From: Pseudomonas sp. ISL-84
Lineage (GTDB): Bacteria > Bacillota > Bacilli > Bacillales > Cytobacillaceae
Length of the DNA stretch: 59,176 nt
Direction of reading: 5' to 3'
Assembly: GCA_018613035.1 (NCBI GenBank)
Contig: JAGGRA010000035.1
Location: 1-59,176, forward strand
Shown: piece after piece, positions 53,366 to 59,176 of the stretch
Position numbering within the stretch: position 1 is the stretch's first letter
Layout: every line of letters begins with the position of its first letter
Translations under genes and position numbers: made by a program
Notes under the pieces: generated by a model
Told to the model about the DNA's origin: nothing
Seen by the model: the letters and a program-made list of their open reading frames with translations, nothing else
Databases searched by the model: none

Positions 53366-53570
53366 TGTACCTTTTTACTCATTATCTTTTTCCTAATAAA
53401 TGTATTCTACTATCATGATATTGATTATGTTGTCATAATATGTCAGCTTCCCGCTGTTTTTTAAATATTTAATTAACTTACAATTCGACATATTCTTTTT
53501 AAATACTAGGTGCTCTGGCCTAAATATGATATGAGTTCTTCAAGACTTTGCCATTTCTAATAAAACGATG
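53366..53570 (-). other. Leader/promoter region of the riboswitch-sinI transcript
   Basis: 205 bp without a gene between the 84-residue gene and the aptamer. A possible -10 GATAAT (minus strand, 53380-53385) has only a weak -35. GTTCTT at 53535-53540 resembles a SinR half-site but is isolated. No terminator separates the upstream gene from the aptamer, so read-through is possible. Confidence 0.4.
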
Positions 53571-53825
53571 TTACATATAGTCGAATTCTTTTCTTGTATA
53601 GTAAGAAAGTCCAACCCTTTTTTTATAATTTTCATTAATTTGCTTAAATGAATACTTTAATGGCTTTTTATTCTTTCTGTAAATGACATGGATCGGCTCC
53701 ATCGTCATGGCATCCAAAAAATCATTTTCCGTTAAATCATTTCCGCAGCAAGGACAGTGCCAATGCCCAATTTCACTGCTGCTGAAGGTTGGGCTACCGC
53801 ATTTATCACAGTTCTTTTGATACAT
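53571..53825 (-). CDS. Small zinc-ribbon protein in the sin locus
   Basis: An 84-residue protein. The N-terminal half is a rubredoxin-like zinc ribbon with two CxxC knuckles, CDKCG (about residues 6-10) and CPCCG (about 24-28). The rest is basic and aromatic (KKPLKYSFKQINENYKKR). I do not recognise a family. AGGTGG lies about 6 nt before the ATG. It is transcribed toward the riboswitch and sinI with no obvious terminator between, so it may share a transcript with them. Confidence 0.6.
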   Translation of the reverse strand: MYQKNCDKCGSPTFSSSEIGHWHCPCCGNDLTENDFLDAMTMEPIHVIYRKNKKPLKYSFKQINENYKKRVGLSYYTRKEFDYM

Positions 53826-54003
53826 AGAGCACCACCTTTAAACCTATTGATTTAATGAGGTTCTGATTTCTCCTCTCCCGTTCAAGTTTGTAAGCAAAAA
53901 ATAAACAGAGATGAATCTTAGTGCTTTATAACGAACAGGTAATCTGAGTATAGTTCATATTATCTATTTTGAAAAATTCTAAAAATGGCTGTTTTTTCTC
54001 TAA

Positions 54004-54090
54004 AAAGAACACTTTTTGTTCTATTACTCTAAATACCTTCGTTTATCTCACTATTCTATACTTTTTATTGAACGGAATGTTCGTTATAAT
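54004..54090 (+). promoter_or_regulatory. Promoter region of the second SinR-like gene with SinR-type sites
   Basis: AAAGAAC (54004-54010) and GTTCTAT (54018-54024) form an inverted pair close to the SinR half-site GTTCTYT. GAAC-GGAAT-GTTC (54070-54082) is a palindrome with the same GAAC-N5-GTTC layout as in front of sinR, and directly precedes the -10 TATAAT (54085-54090). Repression by SinR, or by its own product, is expected. Confidence 0.6.
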
Positions 54091-54124
54091 GAATATATAT
54101 TTTCTTATAAGGAGCATTATGCCT

Positions 54125-54466
54125 ATGGTAGGTAGACGCATTAAAAATTTGAGGATCAAAAAAGGGTATTCTATTAATGAACTCTCCGAAAAAGCCGAGG
54201 TATCCAAGTCTTATTTAAGCTACATTGAAAGAGGCATCCAAAAGAATCCCTCTTTGCAGGTACTATCAAGAATAGCTAAAACGCTTGATGCCAACCTTGA
54301 GGATTTATTGGAAGAAAATAAAGATATGATAGCAGACCTAACATCCCTGGATGAGGAATGGGTCAATCTAGTAAGGGAGGCTATACGGCAGGGGATTACA
54401 AAGGAAGACTTTACCTATTATTTAGAGTTTATTAAGTTCAAGAAAATGAATGAAGGGAAAGGATGA
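54125..54466 (+). CDS. SinR/SlrR-family regulator
   Basis: A 113-residue Xre-type regulator, paralogous to sinR. The DNA-binding domain (residues 1-66) shows GYSINELSEKAEVSKSYLSY, then IERGIQKNPSLQVL. The stretch GYSIN and SKSYLS...ERG is closer to SlrR than to SinR. The C-terminal helix pair (about 78-110) has LDEEWVNLVREAIRQGITKE, the SinR-type dimer surface. It lacks the extra C-terminal domain of the 152-residue SlrR. The start is ATG 54125 by homology; ATG 54119 is closer to GGAG and the frame extends further upstream without support. Confidence 0.82.
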   Translation: MVGRRIKNLRIKKGYSINELSEKAEVSKSYLSYIERGIQKNPSLQVLSRIAKTLDANLEDLLEENKDMIADLTSLDEEWVNLVREAIRQGITKEDFTYYLEFIKFKKMNEGKG

Positions 54467-54553
54467 TGGCTTTAATTTATTGACGTACCTGTAGCGTCCT
54501 CCTTCTATGCTATCTTGTAAACAGTAAGGGCGGCTTATGTTGCTTAAAGAAAA

Positions 54554-54598
54554 AGCCAAGCCCATCATTAGCAGATAAAGCCTGGCTTCTCTTTTTTT
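54554..54598. terminator. Terminator between the SinR-like gene and psuG
   Basis: AGCCAAGC pairs imperfectly with GCCTGGCT around an 18-nt loop, with a T-run on the plus strand and TTTTTC on the minus. Confidence 0.6.
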
Positions 54599-54599
54599 C

Positions 54600-55514
54600 T
54601 TATTTATTATTCAGGCTGACGGCAATTTTAGAGCCCACTTCAGCATTATGCTTAACCAATGCAATATTAGCTGTCAGGCTTGTGCCATTCGTAAGTTCCT
54701 TTACTTTTCCAAGCAAAAACGGTGTTACTCTTTTACCTGAGATATTTTTTTCCATTGCTTCTTTTAGTGCCGTTTCGATAACCCCTGTGATAAATGATTC
54801 TTCCATTGCATCTTGCTCAGGTATTGGATTGGCAATGACAAGGCCGCCTTTTAGGCCCAGTTCCCATTTGGTACGGATCATTTCGGCAGCTTCTTCCGCA
54901 GTATCCACTCTGTAATTTACATTAAAAGGACTAGTGCGTGTATAGAAGGCCGGTAAAACATCTGTTTCAAATCCAACAACCGGGACGCCATGTGTTTCCA
55001 AGTATTCAAGGGTTAACCCAATATCCAGGATGGATTTTGCCCCTGCACAGACAACAGCAACATTCGTTTGGGCAAGTTCCTGAAGATCTGCTGAAATGTC
55101 CATGGTGGTTTCTGCCTCGCGGTGTACCCCGCCAATTCCGCCTGTCACGAACACTTCGATCCCTGCCAGCTGGGCACAGATCATCGTAGCTGCTACAGTT
55201 GTTGCACCGTTTCTCTTTTTCGCCACCAAAAACGGCAGGTCACGTCTGCTTGCCTTTTCTACATCGGTGCTTTGGGCCAGAAACTCCAGCTCCTCATCAG
55301 ATAAGCCAATTTTGATTTTCCCATTTAAAATAGCAATGGTTGCAGGCACTGCTCCATTTTTACGAATAATTTCTTCGACCTCTTTTGCCGTCTGTACGTT
55401 CTGCGGGTATGGCATACCATGTGAAATAATTGTTGATTCCAATGCAACAACCGGTTTATTATCTTTCTTCGCTTTTAAAACTTCTTCTGAGTACTCGAGC
55501 AAGTTTTCCAACAT
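54600..55514 (-). CDS. psuG: Pseudouridine-5'-phosphate glycosidase
   Basis: A 304-residue PsuG that splits pseudouridine 5'-phosphate into uracil and ribose 5-phosphate, or runs in reverse. The family blocks [16 protein letters not shown] (residues 24-39), SRRDLPFL (about 88-95), [11 protein letters not shown] (about 121-131) and the Mn2+-ligand Asp region TTMDISADL (about 135-143) are present. It follows psuK by 15 bp in one operon, so pseudouridine is phosphorylated and then cleaved. Confidence 0.93.
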   Translation of the reverse strand: MLENLLEYSEEVLKAKKDNKPVVALESTIISHGMPYPQNVQTAKEVEEIIRKNGAVPATIAILNGKIKIGLSDEELEFLAQSTDVEKASRRDLPFLVAKKRNGATTVAATMICAQLAGIEVFVTGGIGGVHREAETTMDISADLQELAQTNVAVVCAGAKSILDIGLTLEYLETHGVPVVGFETDVLPAFYTRTSPFNVNYRVDTAEEAAEMIRTKWELGLKGGLVIANPIPEQDAMEESFITGVIETALKEAMEKNISGKRVTPFLLGKVKELTNGTSLTANIALVKHNAEVGSKIAVSLNNK

Positions 55515-55529
55515 GATGTCTCATTCTCC

Positions 55530-56627
55530 TTAGTTAAAGTATTTTTTAAAGGTTTCCTGCAAGCGTGTGTTGTTTAAATTTGGATTCACGGTTTCAAGGG
55601 ACTGCAGGGCCAGCATGGAGCAGGTCATGCCGATTTTGCAGGCATCTTCAGTGCCCAAGCCTTTTAAGTGGCCAAATATGACTCCGGAAACAAGCGAGTC
55701 GCCAGCACCCGTAACTTCTGCAACGTTTACTTTTGGAGCGAGCAGAACTCCCGCTTCTCCCTCGTTTGTATAGTAAATCAGCCCTTTATCGCCCCTGCTG
55801 ATCACGACCTTTTCCACACCTTTTTTCATGATCTTTTCAGCTGCCTTGAAAAAATCGCCTTCACTGCTGATTTTCATACCTGTTAATGCTTCTGCTTCAT
55901 CTTTATTGGCAATCAGCCAGGTAACACCATTCAGGTTTTTCGGCAGATTTTTAATTTTTGGAGCTGATACTGGTGTGATACAGAGGGGGATATTCTCTTC
56001 ATAACATCTGGCTATGATCTGCTTTAACACCTCAGGAGGGTAGTTGGTATCCAAAATAACCATTTCGGATGAGGCAAGATAGCCCCACTTCTTCTCAACA
56101 AAATCCTTGGTAACGTTTTCATAAATGGTCATATCAGCTAGCGCCACTGCCATTTCCCCATCATGGCCAAGCACCGCCGTATAGGTACCGGTTGTAAATC
56201 CCGGCAAGGACTGCGATGGTGTGATATCAGCAAAGGCTTTTGTATACTCCAGCAGCCATCCCCCTTCTGGATCATCCCCAACTACCGTCATCAAGCCGAC
56301 ATCACAGCCGAGCCTTCCAAGGTTTTCAGCTATATTGCGGGCAACTCCGCCGCTTGATTGTGAGCTCTCAGCGGGATTTGAGGTTTCATACTGAAGCTGT
56401 CCTGTAGTTTGAATTTTCCTGTCTACATTGGCGCCGCCTATGCAGAGCACTTCTTTTCTCTCAGGAAGGACATAAGCTCTTCCTAAAATCTTCCCCTGCT
56501 TTGTAAGCGAAGAAATATACCCAGCTACTGCAGATCGTGAAAGTCCTGTCTTTTCAGCCAGCTCATTCTGTACAATAAACGGATTCTCTTTAATCAGCTG
56601 CAAAATCAATAACTCTTTATCATTCAT
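55530..56627 (-). CDS. psuK: Pseudouridine kinase with N-terminal HTH
   Basis: A 365-residue PfkB-family kinase fused to a DNA-binding domain. Residues 1-55 form a winged helix-turn-helix (LLILQLIKENPFIVQNELAE, then GLSRSAVAGYISSL). The kinase domain runs from about 58, with GGANVDRKIQTTG (about 66-78, substrate region) and TGAGDSLVSGVIFGH (about 308-322, the catalytic Asp). Bacterial pseudouridine or sugar kinases of the YeiC/YeiI type share this HTH fusion. The tandem palindromes just upstream suggest that the HTH binds its own promoter. Confidence 0.88.
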   Translation of the reverse strand: MNDKELLILQLIKENPFIVQNELAEKTGLSRSAVAGYISSLTKQGKILGRAYVLPERKEVLCIGGANVDRKIQTTGQLQYETSNPAESSQSSGGVARNIAENLGRLGCDVGLMTVVGDDPEGGWLLEYTKAFADITPSQSLPGFTTGTYTAVLGHDGEMAVALADMTIYENVTKDFVEKKWGYLASSEMVILDTNYPPEVLKQIIARCYEENIPLCITPVSAPKIKNLPKNLNGVTWLIANKDEAEALTGMKISSEGDFFKAAEKIMKKGVEKVVISRGDKGLIYYTNEGEAGVLLAPKVNVAEVTGAGDSLVSGVIFGHLKGLGTEDACKIGMTCSMLALQSLETVNPNLNNTRLQETFKKYFN

Positions 56628-56646
56628 AATTGACCAGCCCTGTCTT

Positions 56647-56703
56647 TATAAACTTTTGTTTATATTATAAACTTTTGTTTATATTATAAACTTTTGTCTA
56701 TTA
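56647..56703. repeat. Three tandem 19-bp palindromic sites before psuK
   Basis: The unit TATAAAC-TTTT-GTTTATA is a perfect 7-4-7 palindrome. It occurs at 56647, 56666 and 56685 with an exact 19-bp period; the third is imperfect in its right half (GTCTATTA). The array covers 20-76 bp upstream of the psuK start and overlaps TATAAT-like sequence, so it is both promoter and operator in appearance. Confidence 0.85.
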
Positions 56704-56750
56704 GTTCCACAAGTGTTATTTTTCAAAAAATTTTAATAGTCTCCTTTTCA

Positions 56751-56820
56751 TTCGCTAGTTTAGATGACCTATTCGCTAGAATAATTATTTATTTGCTAGT
56801 TTTCGAATTTCTTCGCTTAG
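56751..56820. repeat. Four-unit degenerate 20-21-bp array
   Basis: GCTAG preceded by TTC or TTT recurs with its first base at 56754, 56775, 56795 and (as GCTTAG) 56815. The spacing is 20-21 bp and the sequence is T-rich. It resembles in period, but not sequence, the larger array at 28166-28396. Confidence 0.55.
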
Positions 56821-56861
56821 TTCACAATTAGCTGCGACACATGCTCAAATCCAATAAAAAA

Positions 56862-56881
56862 CTCCCGCCATAAGACGGGAG
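56862..56881 (-). terminator. Terminator of the symporter gene
   Basis: CTCCCG pairs with CGGGAG around an 8-nt loop, with a T-run on the minus strand. Confidence 0.85.
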
Positions 56882-56889
56882 ACTTCTAA

Positions 56890-58275
56890 TCAAGCAACAT
56901 GATCATCATTTTTAATATCTTTTAAATAATATTGTTCAGATGTGAAGAATTCATTTTTTAGCTGCTTGACTTCTTTGCTTAGAAGCAGGACAGCTACGAT
57001 GTTTGGTATCAAAATCATAGCGAGAGCCAGATCAAGGAATTGCCAGATGGTTTTCGCCGCTCCCACTGAACCGAGAACAATGGCACCAATGTAAACTACT
57101 TTTATAGCTTTTCCGGCAAAAGAGCCAAAAAGGAACTCAGCCATTTTCGAGCCATAAAAGACAACTACAATGATGGTTGATATGACAAAGAATATCAATG
57201 AAATTGCAACCAATACACCACCAAAGGTACCGAAATACTGTGTGAAAGCTGCTGCAGTCAAGGCTGAAGGATCTTCCATTGCTCCTTCCCTTGTCCAAAC
57301 CCCTGACGATAACACGACAAAGGCAGTAGCTGTACACACAATCAGTGTATCAACGACGATTCCCACAATTGCCCAAAAGCCCTGCCTTACCGGATGGTCC
57401 GTTGTAGCTGCAGCGTGGGCAATCGGTGCGGTTCCAAGTCCTGCCTCATTGGAATATAATCCTCGAGCAAATCCCCAGCGAATGATTTCACCAATTGCAG
57501 CCCCGGCAAATCCGCCGATTGCAGACATTGGCTGAAACGCATAAGTGAAGATTAATTCCAACACTTCAGGAAGCTTGCCAAGATTCATAAATAATATGAT
57601 CAGAGCACTGCCTACATAGATAAGAGCCATGAATGGAACAACAATCTCTGTGACTTTTCCGATTCTTTTAATACCGCCAAAAACGACTAATGACACCAGA
57701 ACAGCAACAGCAATTCCAGTATATAACCCGTTGATGCTGAAAGTTTCGCCAACTGCCGCGGCTACAGCATTCCCCTGAACCATAATGCTGGGAATCAGCT
57801 CTATCATGAGCGCAAAAGCAAAAATGACTCCAAGCCACTTCATATTAAGCCCTTTTGTCATATAGTACATCGGCCCGCCGACATATTCGCCTTCTTCATT
57901 TTTCTCCCGGTACTTTACAGCCAGTACACTTTCAGAGAATTTAATCGCCATACCAATCAAGGCTATGACCCACATCCAGAATACAGCACCAGGTCCGCCA
58001 AACATAATCGCAGCCGGAACACCAACGATATTCGCTGCTCCTATAGTCGATGAAAGTGCAGAAGTCAACGCCTGCAGAGGTGTAACGGTACCCTTTCCTT
58101 TCGGCTTTTTAAAAATGCTTCCGAAGGTTTGCTTAAAAATATATACCGGGTAACGGAACTGAAAGAAACCTAACATAAAGGTTAAATATAAACCCGTTCC
58201 CGCTAATAATAGGATGATGGGGTAGCCCCACAGCCATCCTGAAATATTTGCAACGATCTCTAATAACTTGTCCAA
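56890..58275 (-). CDS. Sodium:alanine symporter family protein (AGCS)
   Basis: A 461-residue, roughly 11-helix amino acid/cation symporter of the AGCS family (AlsT/YrbD type), importing alanine or glycine with Na+ or H+. The family signatures are LTSALSSTIGAANIVGV (about residues 70-86), GGPMYYMTKGL (about 133-143) and RGLYSNEAGLGTAPIAHAAA (about 267-286). Helices then continue to a short charged C-terminus. Monocistronic, with a terminator after it. Confidence 0.9.
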   Translation of the reverse strand: MDKLLEIVANISGWLWGYPIILLLAGTGLYLTFMLGFFQFRYPVYIFKQTFGSIFKKPKGKGTVTPLQALTSALSSTIGAANIVGVPAAIMFGGPGAVFWMWVIALIGMAIKFSESVLAVKYREKNEEGEYVGGPMYYMTKGLNMKWLGVIFAFALMIELIPSIMVQGNAVAAAVGETFSINGLYTGIAVAVLVSLVVFGGIKRIGKVTEIVVPFMALIYVGSALIILFMNLGKLPEVLELIFTYAFQPMSAIGGFAGAAIGEIIRWGFARGLYSNEAGLGTAPIAHAAATTDHPVRQGFWAIVGIVVDTLIVCTATAFVVLSSGVWTREGAMEDPSALTAAAFTQYFGTFGGVLVAISLIFFVISTIIVVVFYGSKMAEFLFGSFAGKAIKVVYIGAIVLGSVGAAKTIWQFLDLALAMILIPNIVAVLLLSKEVKQLKNEFFTSEQYYLKDIKNDDHVA

Positions 58276-58480
58276 AAAATTTTCCCCCTTGTTTTAAATA
58301 CACAGCTGTCCCTGCTATTCTATTCCCTTTTAATTGCCAGTTAAACATTTAGTGAGCATTTAGTTTACGAGAATGTAACAAAATCATAGGAAATCTCACT
58401 CTTTTTACTCATTCTTTTCATTCTTTGCTCACAGTTTTTTTTTACAATGTTTTTGACTAATTCTTTAGGAGGAAACAGAA

Positions 58481-59113
58481 ATGAAGAAAATAACGCTATT
58501 TATGCTTACGGCTATTTTTGCCATTATGCTAGCTGCTTGCGGTAATGAAACAGCTGAAGATCAGCCTGTTCTAGATAAGAATGGTGATTCAACTCAAACA
58601 GATGAAACACAAGCTGTGGAAGTACATGATCATAACCATCATCCTGCCGAACCCCATGATAACGATCTTTGCGCGTTCTGCAATATGGAAGTGTATACGA
58701 GGGATGAAAAAATGGGCGTTTTCACCGCGCAAGCAATTGACTCAAACGGGGAAACCCTTTATTTCGACGATTCAGGCTGCCTCCTTAACTACCAGAGAAG
58801 TACAGGTGAAACACTTGAAACTGCATGGGTACGCGATTACGTAACAAAAGAGTGGATTGAAACAGAACAATCAGTACCTGTGAAAGCCAATATCCAAACG
58901 CCAATGAAGTATGGATATGCCTTTTTTGAAGGTGACGAGGAGGCTATGAAGTTTGCAGATGAAAATACGGATAAAAACGCCTTACAGACGTCTTGGGATG
59001 AAATCGATAAAGTTTCAAATGAAAGATATTTGAAGAAAATGCAGATGAAAATGAACAAAAATAGCAAAAATATGGAGAAAAATGAAGATAACGAAGGAAA
59101 TAGCAGTCATTAA
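58481..59113 (+). CDS. NosL-like metal-binding lipoprotein
   Basis: A 210-residue lipoprotein. The lipobox is LAAC with Cys at residue 20. A His-rich linker (HDHNHHPAEPHD, about residues 49-60) precedes the NosL-type metal-site motif CAFCNMEV (about 64-71, CxxCxM). YFDDSGCLLNY (about 94-104) and a Met/Lys-rich tail (185-200) follow. NosL proteins bind Cu(I) for nitrous-oxide reductase assembly. No nos genes are in the window, so copper or another metal chaperone role is inferred. AGGAGG precedes the ATG. Confidence 0.8.
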   Translation: MKKITLFMLTAIFAIMLAACGNETAEDQPVLDKNGDSTQTDETQAVEVHDHNHHPAEPHDNDLCAFCNMEVYTRDEKMGVFTAQAIDSNGETLYFDDSGCLLNYQRSTGETLETAWVRDYVTKEWIETEQSVPVKANIQTPMKYGYAFFEGDEEAMKFADENTDKNALQTSWDEIDKVSNERYLKKMQMKMNKNSKNMEKNEDNEGNSSH

Positions 59114-59121
59114 TTTGAAAA

Positions 59122-59145
59122 AACCCGCTTTTTAGGTAACGGGTT
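59122..59145 (+). terminator. Hairpin after the NosL-like gene
   Basis: AACCCG pairs with CGGGTT, with no T-run. It is a weak candidate. Confidence 0.4.
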
Positions 59146-59176
59146 GAGATACCTGAGTCAAGTCCTGATTATTGTG

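Noticed and set aside
53969..54124. N-terminal extension of the second SinR-like protein
   Set aside because: The frame is open but contains the promoter and operator palindromes, and SinR proteins start at the position of ATG 54125.
1..59176. Prophage, insertion sequence or integrative element
   Set aside because: There is no integrase, transposase, phage gene or flanking tRNA. Gene content is largely core Bacillaceae with yfj/yfk synteny.

Overview
This is an ordinary stretch of chromosome from a low-GC, endospore-forming member of the Bacillaceae. The evidence is a set of Bacillus-type genes: pdaA (spore cortex), treR, the yfkAB/yfkD/yfkE/yfkF/yfkH/yfkK/yfkM set, the lutABC lactate operon, coproporphyrinogen oxidase, and a sinR/sinI biofilm switch. 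AAGGAGG ribosome binding sites and hairpin/T-run terminators are everywhere. The genus cannot be fixed from the window. I see no rRNA, tRNA, prophage, insertion sequence or CRISPR array.

Layout. 0-8.5 kb holds mixed housekeeping genes: membrane and secreted small proteins, an alpha/beta hydrolase with an acetyltransferase, an MFS exporter, cgoX/hemY, DoxX and a C45 hydrolase. 8.6-14.3 kb is the lactate island (lutC, lutB, lutA, lutP, lutR), with the same palindromic operator in front of lutA and lutP. 14.8-18.6 kb carries a glutathione peroxidase/OhrR-like pair with a palindromic site, VOC proteins, an AAA ATPase and a LysM protein. 19-25.7 kb carries SelO, a tiny DUF1540 protein, and an MMPL exporter plus heptad-repeat partner opposite a TetR regulator. 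25.8-31.4 kb carries rlmD, an AlkA-type glycosylase, an 11-unit 21-bp intergenic array, pdaA and class I fumarase. 31.5-48 kb is largely syntenic with the B. subtilis yfk region, plus gamma-glutamyltransferase, a P1B-4 metal ATPase, two YtxH-like proteins and an orphan treR. 49-51.3 kb is a methyltransferase/FAD-monooxygenase pair. 51.5-56.6 kb carries mnmH, the sin locus and the psuK-psuG operon. The window ends with an alanine/sodium symporter and a NosL-like lipoprotein.

The most interesting region is 52.6-54.5 kb. A SinR gene faces a very small SinI-type antirepressor gene (49 codons, GTG start) on the opposite strand. The leader of that gene reads as a complete GEMM-I (cyclic-di-GMP class I) riboswitch aptamer. 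A second SinR/SlrR-like regulator lies 0.9 kb further on, and both regulators carry a GAAC-N5-GTTC palindrome in their promoter regions. This suggests a second-messenger-gated biofilm/motility switch in which c-di-GMP acts on the antirepressor mRNA. Other unexplained structure includes the 21-bp arrays, three tandem 19-bp palindromes in front of psuK, a short promoter-to-terminator unit between yfkD and the Ca2+/H+ antiporter gene, and a structured intergenic region before fumA.
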